In this document: positions 1 to 5,825 of the stretch, in pieces
Position numbering within the stretch: the stretch's first letter is position 1
How the letters are laid out: every line of letters starts with the position of its first letter
Origin: Pseudomonadota bacterium
GTDB lineage: Bacteria > Pseudomonadota > Alphaproteobacteria > Rhizobiales > Xanthobacteraceae
NCBI GenBank assembly: GCA_023430245.1
Contig: JAEZBA010000649.1
Location: 1 to 6,512 of the forward strand
Length of the DNA: 6,512 nucleotides
Direction of reading: 5' to 3'
Position numbers and translations under genes: made by a program
Notes under the pieces: generated by a model
The model's database searches: none
What the model was told of the DNA's origin: nothing
What the model saw: only the letters and a program-made list of their open reading frames with translations

Positions 1-119
1 GCGATGTCCTCGATCTCGACGTCGAGTGGGGAAGGGTCGAGCAAATCGAGCCTGCGGCCCGACAGCATGCGTTGCCACGCGCGCGGTTTGGCGGATGAGC
101 GCGAAGCCTTCACGTCCAT
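1..119 (-). CDS. HD-domain phosphohydrolase (YfbR-like), N-terminal fragment
   Basis: Only the first 39 codons are in the window; the gene runs off the left edge. Its ATG (119-117) shares one base with the TGA stop of tag (TGATG), which points to translational coupling. The readable N-terminus contains RAWQRMLSGRRLDLLDPSPL (residues 13-32) followed by DVEIEDI. I recognise this from memory as the lead-in of alphaproteobacterial HD-superfamily hydrolases related to the 5'-deoxynucleotidase YfbR. In those proteins the metal-binding HD residues come further downstream, so no catalytic residue can be checked here. The family acts in the cytoplasm as metal-dependent phosphohydrolases, some on nucleoside monophosphates. 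The substrate of this member is not known. The fragment is real coding sequence, because frame, packing and family-like sequence agree, but the exact function is tentative. Confidence 0.65.
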   Translation of the reverse strand, partial: MDVKASRSSAKPRAWQRMLSGRRLDLLDPSPLDVEIEDI

Positions 120-724
120 CACACCTTCCGTCCGAGCTTCGCGCACTCCTCATGCCGGTGGCATGTCACCAGATGGTCGTTGACCATCCCGCCCGCCTGC
201 ATGAACGCATACACAATCGTCGGACCGACAAATTTGAAGCCGCGCGAGGCGAGATCCTTTGAGATCGCTTGCGACAGCGGCGTTTCCGCCGGCACGCCTT
301 TCAGCGTCTTGAAGGAATTGATTTTTGGCCGTCCGTCGAGACGGTCCCACAGCAGATTGGAAAAGCCGCCGCCCGTCTCCATGATGTCGAGCCATAACTG
401 CGCCGAGCGCACGGTGCCTTCGATCTTCAGCCGGTTGCGCACGATGCCGGCGTCCTGCATAAGTTTTTCGACCTTGCGCGGGGTGTAGCGCGCGATCTTT
501 TCCGGGTCGAAATCGTCGAACGCCTTCCTGAAACTGTCGCGCTTGCGCAAAATCGTGATCCACGACAATCCGGCCTGGAAGCCGTCAAGGATCAGCTTCT
601 CGAACAGCGCGCGGTCGTCATATTCCGGCACGCCCCATTCGGTGTCGTGATAGGCGACGTAAAGCGGGTCATCCTTCGGCCATGGGCAGCGCGTCAATCC
701 GTCGGCATGCGCGATCGCTTTCAT
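119..724 (-). CDS. tag: DNA-3-methyladenine glycosylase I (Tag)
   Basis: A 201-residue cytoplasmic base-excision repair enzyme that removes 3-methyladenine from alkylated DNA. It spans the full family length; E. coli Tag has 187 residues, and this protein has about nine extra N-terminal residues. Visible landmarks are RCPW at 12-15, LYVAYHDTEWGVPE at 21-34, QAGLSWITIL at 50-59, the RGFKFVGPTI segment at 161-170 and VNDHLVTC at 181-188. By alignment to E. coli Tag the structural zinc ligands Cys4/His17/His175/Cys179 correspond to C13, H26, H184 and C188, all present. Pocket residues Tyr13, Tyr16 and Trp46 correspond to Y22, Y25 and W55. The pocket residue Glu38 is replaced by Asp47, a conservative change. 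The start ATG directly follows the TAA of the ygfZ-like gene with no spacer, so translation is probably by re-initiation. The stop overlaps the start of the HD hydrolase gene. Confidence 0.95.
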   Translation of the reverse strand: MKAIAHADGLTRCPWPKDDPLYVAYHDTEWGVPEYDDRALFEKLILDGFQAGLSWITILRKRDSFRKAFDDFDPEKIARYTPRKVEKLMQDAGIVRNRLKIEGTVRSAQLWLDIMETGGGFSNLLWDRLDGRPKINSFKTLKGVPAETPLSQAISKDLASRGFKFVGPTIVYAFMQAGGMVNDHLVTCHRHEECAKLGRKV

Positions 725-1600
725 TTAAGCCTTCACGTCCTTCAGGAAATCGGCCAAAGCGCCGTCGCGCACCGTCATCGGAATGCCGCCGGCCAGTAGC
801 GGCACCCCCGCGGCCAGCGCATCGGCAACGCGATCGACCCGCAGCATCGCCAATCCCAGACTGCCGGCCGACGAGCCCATGGTACCGACGTTCTTGTCGC
901 CGGCCATCACAGCGCTGCCGTCTTCGGCCGCATGCGCATCAAAAGCGACCGGCACGATACGGTTGCGCGCCGTGCCGCGATGTTCGACTCGCGACACCAC
1001 TTCCTGCCCGATGAAGCAACCCTTCTTGAAATCGACGCCGCCGATCTTGTCGAGATTGGCATCGTGCGGAAACGCGTCGCCATAGACGAAATCAACGCCG
1101 CCGCGCGGCACACCAAGCGCGATCCGGTGCGCCTCGTACTCGGCCTCATCCACCAGCGTGGCGCCGAGATCGGCTGCAGCCTCCTTGACGACATCGGCCG
1201 GAACCAGCAGGCGCTGACCCAGCGCCGGTAGCCGTGGATCGCGGTAGTCGAGACCGTATTCGGTCGCGCCGACACCGTCCCACGCTGCGAGCACGGCGAG
1301 CGAGTCGAGCGGCTCGATCGTCACCTTGGCGCGCAGTTTGTAGAATGTGAGCTTCTGGACGAGGTCCGGAACCAGCGCTTTCGGCGTATCGATGAAGAAG
1401 CCGCCGCCGTCGGCGGCCGGCGCCTCTATCACCAGGAAATCCACAAGGATCTTGCCCTGGGGGGTCAGCAGCGCCGCATAGCGGGCATGTCCGGGCGTCA
1501 GCGTCTCGATATTGGCGGTGACCAGATTGTGCAGGAAGGCGCGGGCGGGCTCGCCGGAAACCCGCAGGACGCCGCGATCGGTGAGCAAAGCTGCTTTCAT
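725..1600 (-). CDS. ygfZ: YgfZ/GcvT-domain folate-binding protein (IBA57/CAF17-like)
   Basis: A 291-residue cytoplasmic protein of the YgfZ/IBA57 family. Members have the fold of the glycine-cleavage T protein, bind folate, and help make or repair iron-sulfur clusters in enzymes such as the radical-SAM MiaB. The family signature K-G-C-[FY]-x-G-Q-E is seen intact as KKGCFIGQEVVSR at 192-204, with the conserved Cys at 195. The N-terminal part (about 1-100) carries the GcvT-like pattern of residues 11-31 (VLRVSGEPARAFLHN onwards) and LLTPQGKILVDFLV (44-57). The C-terminal barrel region covers about 210-285. It is not a true GcvT, which is longer and works within the glycine cleavage system, and no gcv genes are nearby. 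It is the first gene of the leftward operon and is divergent from the dihydroorotase gene. No strong Shine-Dalgarno sequence is visible before the ATG. The symbol follows the E. coli homologue. Confidence 0.9.
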   Translation of the reverse strand: MKAALLTDRGVLRVSGEPARAFLHNLVTANIETLTPGHARYAALLTPQGKILVDFLVIEAPAADGGGFFIDTPKALVPDLVQKLTFYKLRAKVTIEPLDSLAVLAAWDGVGATEYGLDYRDPRLPALGQRLLVPADVVKEAAADLGATLVDEAEYEAHRIALGVPRGGVDFVYGDAFPHDANLDKIGGVDFKKGCFIGQEVVSRVEHRGTARNRIVPVAFDAHAAEDGSAVMAGDKNVGTMGSSAGSLGLAMLRVDRVADALAAGVPLLAGGIPMTVRDGALADFLKDVKA

Positions 1601-1679
1601 GGCCGGGGTCTTGCCAGAATTCGGTCCGGAACGTAAGGCGCTCGACAGCGCCGCTCAAGAGCCTCATACCGGACATGCC
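1601..1679. promoter_or_regulatory. Divergent intergenic region between ygfZ-like and dihydroorotase genes
   Basis: The 79 bp between the two divergent start codons must hold at least part of the signals for both operons. A hexamer TTGCCA (1611-1616) resembles a sigma-70 -35 box for the plus-strand gene, but the hexamer 17 bp further on (TAAGGC, 1634-1639) is a poor -10 box, so I do not assign a promoter position. I found no convincing inverted repeat. The call rests on gene arrangement, not on a recognised motif. Confidence 0.35.
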
Positions 1680-3017
1680 ATGACACAGACCTTCGACACG
1701 ATTTTTCGCGGCGGCATTGTGGTCAACCAGGACGGGGAGGGCGCTCGCGATGTCGGTGTGACCGGCGGCCGCATTGCCGCTCTGGGCGACCTGTCAAAAG
1801 CCTCAGCCGGCCAGGTGGTCGATTGCACCGGCCTGCATGTTCTCCCCGGCGTGATCGACACCCAGGTGCATTTCCGCGAGCCGGGTGGCACCCACAAGGA
1901 GGATCTGGAATCCGGCTCGCGCAGCGCGGTGATGGGCGGCGTCACCGCCGTGTTCGAGATGCCCAACACCGATCCGTTGACGATCACGCCGGAGGCGCTG
2001 GCCGACAAGGTCCGGCGCGGCCATCATCGCATGCATTGCGATTATGCGTTCTTCATCGGCGGCACCTACGACAATTACAAATATCTGCCGGAATGGGAGC
2101 GCCTGCCCGGCTGCTGCGGCGTCAAGGTGTTCATGGGCTCGTCGACCGGCTCGCTGCTGGTCGATAATGAGGAGGGCCTGCGCAACATTCTCAAGGTCAT
2201 CCGCCGACGGGCCTCGTTCCATGCCGAGGACGAGCAGCGGCTGAACCAGCGAAAATCCTTGCGGGTCGAGGGTGATGCGTCGTCCCATCCGGTCTGGCGC
2301 GATGCGGAAGCGGCGCTGATGGCGACGCAGCGGCTGGTGCGGGTGGCCCGCGAGACCGGCGCACGAGTCCATGTGCTTCACATCTCGACCGCGCAGGAAA
2401 TAGATTTCCTGAAAGATCATAAGGACGTCGCTTCGGTCGAAGTCACGCCGCATCATCTGACGCTGGAAGCGCCAGATTGCTACCAGCGGCTTGGGACCAG
2501 GGCGCAGATGAACCCGCCGGTGCGTGACGGCTCGCACAAGGCCGGTATTTGGTACGGACTGGAGCAGGGCATCGTCGACGTGCTCGGCTCCGACCACGCG
2601 CCACATACACTCGACGAGAAGGCCAAGTCCTATCCGGCGACGCCGTCCGGCATGACCGGTGTGCAGACACTGGTTCCGCTCATGCTCGACCACGTCAATG
2701 CCGGACGGCTGTCGCTCTCCCGCTTCGTCGATCTGTCGAGCGCCGGGCCGGCGCGACTGTTCGGCATGGCGCGCAAGGGCCGCATCGCGGTCGGTTATGA
2801 CGCGGATCTGACGATTGTGGACATGAAGCGCCGCGAAACCATCACCAACGAATGGGTGGCATCGAAGGCCGGCTGGACGCCGTATCACGGCGTTGCCGTG
2901 ACCGGTTGGCCGGTCGGGACAATCGTCCGGGGCAACCGCGTGATGTGGGACGGCGAACTCGTGACACCCTCGCAGGGCGAGCGCGTGCGCTTCCTCGAAA
3001 CGCTGGCGGCGTCATAA
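1680..3017 (+). CDS. Dihydroorotase-family cyclic amidohydrolase (PyrC-like)
   Basis: A 445-residue metal-dependent amidohydrolase of the class I dihydroorotase group. True dihydroorotase interconverts carbamoyl-aspartate and dihydroorotate in pyrimidine synthesis; relatives open hydantoin, allantoin or dihydropyrimidine rings. The length fits the family. Landmarks are VLPGVIDTQVHFREPGG (54-70), the EMPNTDP segment (93-99), GVKVFMGSSTGSLL with probable carboxylated Lys149 (147-160), FHAEDE with His181, HVLHIST with His234, VTPHHL (256-261), GSDHAPH with catalytic Asp305 (303-309), and a C-terminal GRIAVGYDADLTIVD composite domain. The first metal His of the usual HxH is Gln62 (codon 1863-1865), while His64 is kept. 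The FREPG substrate-binding stretch favours dihydroorotase over hydantoinase. The ATG at 1680 has a weak GGA six bases upstream. An in-frame extension back to 1512 is rejected because it runs through the opposite gene. No pyrB is present here, so a role in pyrimidine synthesis cannot be assumed. Confidence 0.88.
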   Translation: MTQTFDTIFRGGIVVNQDGEGARDVGVTGGRIAALGDLSKASAGQVVDCTGLHVLPGVIDTQVHFREPGGTHKEDLESGSRSAVMGGVTAVFEMPNTDPLTITPEALADKVRRGHHRMHCDYAFFIGGTYDNYKYLPEWERLPGCCGVKVFMGSSTGSLLVDNEEGLRNILKVIRRRASFHAEDEQRLNQRKSLRVEGDASSHPVWRDAEAALMATQRLVRVARETGARVHVLHISTAQEIDFLKDHKDVASVEVTPHHLTLEAPDCYQRLGTRAQMNPPVRDGSHKAGIWYGLEQGIVDVLGSDHAPHTLDEKAKSYPATPSGMTGVQTLVPLMLDHVNAGRLSLSRFVDLSSAGPARLFGMARKGRIAVGYDADLTIVDMKRRETITNEWVASKAGWTPYHGVAVTGWPVGTIVRGNRVMWDGELVTPSQGERVRFLETLAAS

Positions 3018-3040
3018 TTTCAAAGCATGGAATGGAAATG

Positions 3041-4417
3041 ATGAAACGCGTTCTGATCAAATGCGGCTGGCTGGTCACGCTCGATGCCGCCATCGGCGAC
3101 TTCAAGGGCGGCGAAATCCTGCTCAACGGCAACCGCATCGAGGCGGTTGGAAAAAATCTCAACGCCGCCGCTGACGAAGTGATCGACGCGACCGACAAGA
3201 TCGTGATGCCGGGGCTGGTCAACGCCCATATGCACACCTGGGAAACCGCGCTGCGTGGCATCGGCGTCGAATGGACGACGCCGGATTATCTGAAACACAT
3301 GCATCTTAATCTGGCGACACGGTATAATGCCGAGGACAACTATCTCGGCAACCTGCTGGGCGCGCTGGCGCAGATCGATGCCGGCGTAACCACGCTGGTC
3401 GACTGGTGCCATAATATCACCAGCCTCGAGATGGCCGAACGCGCGGTCGACGGCCTGGTCGACAGCGGCATTCGTGCTGTGTTCGCGCACGGAACGGCAA
3501 AGCCGCCGACCAAGGAGGGCGGGGTGCCGTTCACCCATGTCCCGCATCCGCGCGATCGGATCGAGGCGCTGCGCAAGGGCAGGCTCGCCAGCGACGACGG
3601 GCGCGTCACGCTCGCCATGGCGATCCTGGGGCCCGACTGGGGCGCCTGGGAGGTGGTCGAGCACGATATCCGCATGGCACGCGAATTCGGTCTGGTGTCG
3701 TCCTCGCATACGCGTCCGCGCGAGCATTGCGTGGTGCCGGATGGCTATGCGCGGATGGCGAAGGAGGGACTGCTCGGGTCGGACCATAATCTGGTGCACG
3801 GCACGACCTACACCCACGCCGACCTGAAGCTGATCGTCGACAACGGTGCCTCGCTCACCTCAACGGTGCTGGTCGAGCTGCATCATCATATCGGCGATGC
3901 GCAGGTTGCGGCGTTCCGCGAGGCGGGCGGTCTGCCGTCGCTCGGCATCGACGTCGAACCGTTCTGTTCGGGACACATGTTCCGGGAGATGCAGGCGGCG
4001 CTATTGTTCGCGCGTGGCAAGGAAATCCGTAACAACGCGCTGCGCGGCAATTCGCCGTACAAGGAATTGCCGGTGCGTACGCGCGAGGCGCTGGAATGGG
4101 CGACCATCGGCGGCGCCCGGGCCTTCCTGATGGAAGACAAGATCGGCACGCTCTCGCCCGGCAAGAAGGCCGATATCGTGATGCTGCGCGCAAACGACAT
4201 CAACATGGCGCCGATCTACGATCCAATATTCTCGATCGTGGAGATTGCCGGCGCCGGCAATGTCGATACCGTGATCATCGACGGCGTTGTCCGCAAGAAG
4301 GACGGCAAGCTCACCATTCCTGCCGACGTGCTCAACCGCCGTCTCGCAGAGCTTGCAGCCTCCGGCGAGCGCATCCTCAAGGAGGCTGGCTATCGGGTCG
4401 AGACCGCGCCACACTGA
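3041..4417 (+). CDS. Amidohydrolase of the cytosine-deaminase/AtzA-TrzN-like class
   Basis: A 458-residue cytoplasmic metal-dependent hydrolase of the COG0402 type, whose members deaminate or dechlorinate N-heterocycles (guanine, cytosine, S-adenosylhomocysteine, s-triazines). The N-terminal composite domain ends in IVMPGLVNAHMHTWE, with metal ligands His63 and His65 and the typical PGLVNAHxH signature. Later ligands are probably His223 in SSSHTR, His253 in LVHGTTYT, and Asp304 in SLGID (300-304). A C-terminal GTLSPGKKADIVML segment (369-382) completes the fold. The proton-relay Glu that normally sits three residues after the third His is absent (Pro226; the nearest Glu is 228), and a HHH run lies at 281-283, so deaminase activity should not be assumed. 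The substrate is unknown. In-frame ATGs occur at 3032, 3038 and 3041; I chose 3041 because GGAA at 3029-3032 is then eight bases upstream. The gap to the dihydroorotase gene is 23 bp, suggesting an operon. Confidence 0.85.
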   Translation: MKRVLIKCGWLVTLDAAIGDFKGGEILLNGNRIEAVGKNLNAAADEVIDATDKIVMPGLVNAHMHTWETALRGIGVEWTTPDYLKHMHLNLATRYNAEDNYLGNLLGALAQIDAGVTTLVDWCHNITSLEMAERAVDGLVDSGIRAVFAHGTAKPPTKEGGVPFTHVPHPRDRIEALRKGRLASDDGRVTLAMAILGPDWGAWEVVEHDIRMAREFGLVSSSHTRPREHCVVPDGYARMAKEGLLGSDHNLVHGTTYTHADLKLIVDNGASLTSTVLVELHHHIGDAQVAAFREAGGLPSLGIDVEPFCSGHMFREMQAALLFARGKEIRNNALRGNSPYKELPVRTREALEWATIGGARAFLMEDKIGTLSPGKKADIVMLRANDINMAPIYDPIFSIVEIAGAGNVDTVIIDGVVRKKDGKLTIPADVLNRRLAELAASGERILKEAGYRVETAPH

Positions 4418-4435
4418 GCATCAGCAGAACGTTCT

Positions 4436-4440
4436 GGAGA
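4436..4440 (+). promoter_or_regulatory. Ribosome binding site of the TctC-like gene
   Basis: GGAGA lies five bases before the ATG at 4446. It is the clearest Shine-Dalgarno sequence in the window and fixes this start over the longer in-frame reading from 4287, which would overlap the preceding gene by about 130 bases. Confidence 0.75.
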
Positions 4441-4445
4441 CTGGA

Positions 4446-5411
4446 ATGACCACGCAGATCACCCGCCGCACCGCGCTTGCCGGATTGTCCGCCTTCGCTG
4501 CCGCACCGGCTTTCGCCCAGAGCGGTGGCAGCACCATCACCATGATGCACGGCTTCACGCCGGGCGCGAATGTGGACATCGTCGCGCGGCTGATCGCCGA
4601 CCATCTCGGCAAGCGGCTCAATCGTCAGATCGTGGTCGAGCCGCGGCCGGGTGCGGGGGGCACGACATCGGCTGCCGCCGTCGCGCGCGCCGAACCGGAC
4701 GGAACCACGCTCACCATCCTGCCAGGCGGGCACGCGGTGTCGGCCGCGATCTACAAGCAGCTTCCGTACAATGCGGTCGACAGCTTCTCCTTCATCTCCA
4801 TGCTGACGGACTTTCCGTTCATCCTGGTGACCTATCCGGATCATCCGGCCAAGACAGTGGCCGACGTGATCAAGTCGGCACAGGCCGATCCCGGCAAGCT
4901 CACCTGCGCGACCGCGGGCAACGGCACCGGCATGCATCTGGCCTTCGAATTGTTCGCCGCGATGGCGAAGGCGAAGATCCAGCACATTCCCTACCGCGGG
5001 TCGCCGCAGGGCATCACCGATCTCCTGGCCAAGCGCGTCGATTTCCAGGTTGATACCCCGGCGGTGCTGATGCCGTTTATCGCTGACGGGCGTTTGCGGC
5101 CAATCGCGGTCACCGGGCCGAAGGGATTCTTCCTGCTGCCGTCGGTACCGGCGATCGGGGACACGGTGCCTGGCTATACCGTGACGTCATGGCTCGGCGT
5201 CGCCGGGCCGGCCGGGATGCCGCCGGCTTTCGTCGCCAAGGCGAATGAGGAGATCAAGGCGATCCTGGCGGATCCGGAGGTGATCGAGCGGCTGCGCAAG
5301 CTCGGCAGCGACGTAGTGCCGACCACCCCGCAGGGTTTCCGCGATCGTGTCGCGGATGACGTCGCCAAATGGACCAAGGTGGTGGCGGACGCGAATATCC
5401 CGCGCGTCTGA
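4446..5411 (+). CDS. Tripartite tricarboxylate transporter substrate-binding protein (TctC/Bug family)
   Basis: A 321-residue periplasmic binding protein of the Bug/TctC family. These capture small, usually carboxylate-bearing, molecules for a TctA/TctB membrane carrier, or act alone as sensors. The N-terminus TRRTALAGLSAFAAAPAFA is a signal peptide with a twin-arginine-like RR at 7-8 and probable cleavage after Ala24. The mature part shows family marks: VEPRPGAGGT (64-73), the PDGTTLTI segment (84-91), and IPYRGSPQGITDLLAKRVDF (181-200), which forms part of the ligand-cleft region, then LPSVPAIGD (231-239) near the second lobe. Length is typical (about 300-330). It follows the amidohydrolase by 28 bp, so its ligand is plausibly a substrate of the two upstream hydrolases; this is inference. 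No tctA or tctB is in the window, making it an orphan here. The TGA stop is one base from the stop of the opposite gene. Confidence 0.92.
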   Translation: MTTQITRRTALAGLSAFAAAPAFAQSGGSTITMMHGFTPGANVDIVARLIADHLGKRLNRQIVVEPRPGAGGTTSAAAVARAEPDGTTLTILPGGHAVSAAIYKQLPYNAVDSFSFISMLTDFPFILVTYPDHPAKTVADVIKSAQADPGKLTCATAGNGTGMHLAFELFAAMAKAKIQHIPYRGSPQGITDLLAKRVDFQVDTPAVLMPFIADGRLRPIAVTGPKGFFLLPSVPAIGDTVPGYTVTSWLGVAGPAGMPPAFVAKANEEIKAILADPEVIERLRKLGSDVVPTTPQGFRDRVADDVAKWTKVVADANIPRV

Positions 5412-5412
5412 T

Positions 5413-5679
5413 TTATTGCCGGGACAGGTCGGCCGAAAATTCGCCGTTGCGGATGCGGGCGGGGAGCCCTTCCGCAAAGGCGGAGGCGGCGTCTTCGCCA
5501 TAGGTCGAGACGAATTCGATCAGAGCCGCGAACAGGCAGGCCTGGGCCATGCAATCGCCATCCACGCCATCGAGCCGGGCCTCTGCCCAGGCTTCGTGGA
5601 CGTAGCCAAGCGCGACCTGTTTCTGCTCGTTATCCGGAATCGGATCACGGTCGGAGTACATGCGCGTCAATGTTGTCAT
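5413..5679 (-). CDS. Uncharacterised small acidic protein (88 aa)
   Basis: I do not recognise a named family. The protein is 88 residues, soluble-looking, without signal peptide or membrane segment. It has an acidic N-terminal patch (YSDRDPIPDNEQK, 8-20), a predicted helical middle with VALGYVHEAWAEARLDGVD (22-40), two cysteines (C43, C48) and a C-terminal GLPARIRNGEF motif (71-81). I recall similar short hypothetical proteins in Bradyrhizobium-type genomes, without function. The start at 5679 is preferred over an in-frame ATG at 5736, because the 19 extra residues look non-conserved and their first codon lies in a repeated GTTAAC element; a GCGGGA purine-rich stretch (5691-5696) lies 11 bases upstream of 5679. 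ATG at 5661 (residue 7) is another option. It converges on the TctC-like gene with only one base between stops. Confidence 0.7.
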   Translation of the reverse strand: MTTLTRMYSDRDPIPDNEQKQVALGYVHEAWAEARLDGVDGDCMAQACLFAALIEFVSTYGEDAASAFAEGLPARIRNGEFSADLSRQ

Positions 5680-5726
5680 TGCAATCGAATTCCCGCGCTT
5701 CGCAGCGCCCACCCCAAGGAGCTGGC

Positions 5727-5781
5727 AGGTTAACATGCAGCTGCCGTCAGCAAACCATCGTCTTTAGGAAAGGTTAACGTG
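5727..5781 (-). repeat. Two direct repeats CAYGTTAACCT upstream of the small protein gene
   Basis: On the minus strand the 11-mer CATGTTAACCT (5727-5737) is repeated as CACGTTAACCT (5771-5781), with one mismatch. The copies are 44 bp apart start to start, close to four helical turns. Each holds the palindrome GTTAAC. They sit in the 146-bp gap between the DUF2385 gene and the 88-residue protein gene, so a regulatory role is plausible but unproven. Confidence 0.45.
5763..5777 (-). promoter_or_regulatory. CtrA-like binding box (TTAA-N7-TAAA)
   Basis: The minus strand reads TTAACCTTTCCTAAA, matching seven of eight fixed bases of the alphaproteobacterial CtrA consensus TTAA-N7-TTAA. It starts about 84 bases upstream of the small protein's ATG and overlaps one GTTAAC repeat. 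Single short motifs of this kind occur by chance, but AT-rich boxes are rarer in GC-rich DNA. Regulation by CtrA is inference only. Confidence 0.3.
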
Positions 5782-5825
5782 GGCTGGGACAACTTCCCGC
5801 GCGGCTCGTAGCCTAGATTTCGCGC

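Noticed and set aside
1611..1639. Sigma-70-like promoter TTGCCA-N17-TAAGGC for the dihydroorotase operon
   Set aside because: The -10 hexamer is too poor to call; noted only within the divergent region entry.
1512..1679. N-terminal extension of the dihydroorotase reading frame
   Set aside because: It overlaps the start of the divergent ygfZ-like gene and encodes Arg-rich residues unlike the family; the ATG at 1680 begins exactly where the family fold begins.
1803..2888. 361-residue open frame on the minus strand opposite the dihydroorotase gene
   Set aside because: It is fully antisense to a gene with clear family motifs, has low-complexity Arg/His-rich composition and no recognisable domain; long antisense frames are expected in GC-rich coding DNA.
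3020..3817. 265-residue minus-strand open frame opposite the amidohydrolase gene
   Set aside because: It is a mirror of the well-supported plus-strand gene, with no recognisable motif and no plausible ribosome binding site.
4377..4985. 202-residue minus-strand open frame opposite the TctC-like gene
   Set aside because: It spans the end of one real gene and the start of another on the opposite strand, and its composition is typical of antisense reading.
5680..5736. 19-residue extension of the small protein gene from ATG 5736
   Set aside because: The start codon lies inside a repeated GTTAAC element and the added residues look unlike the rest of the protein; kept only as an alternative start.
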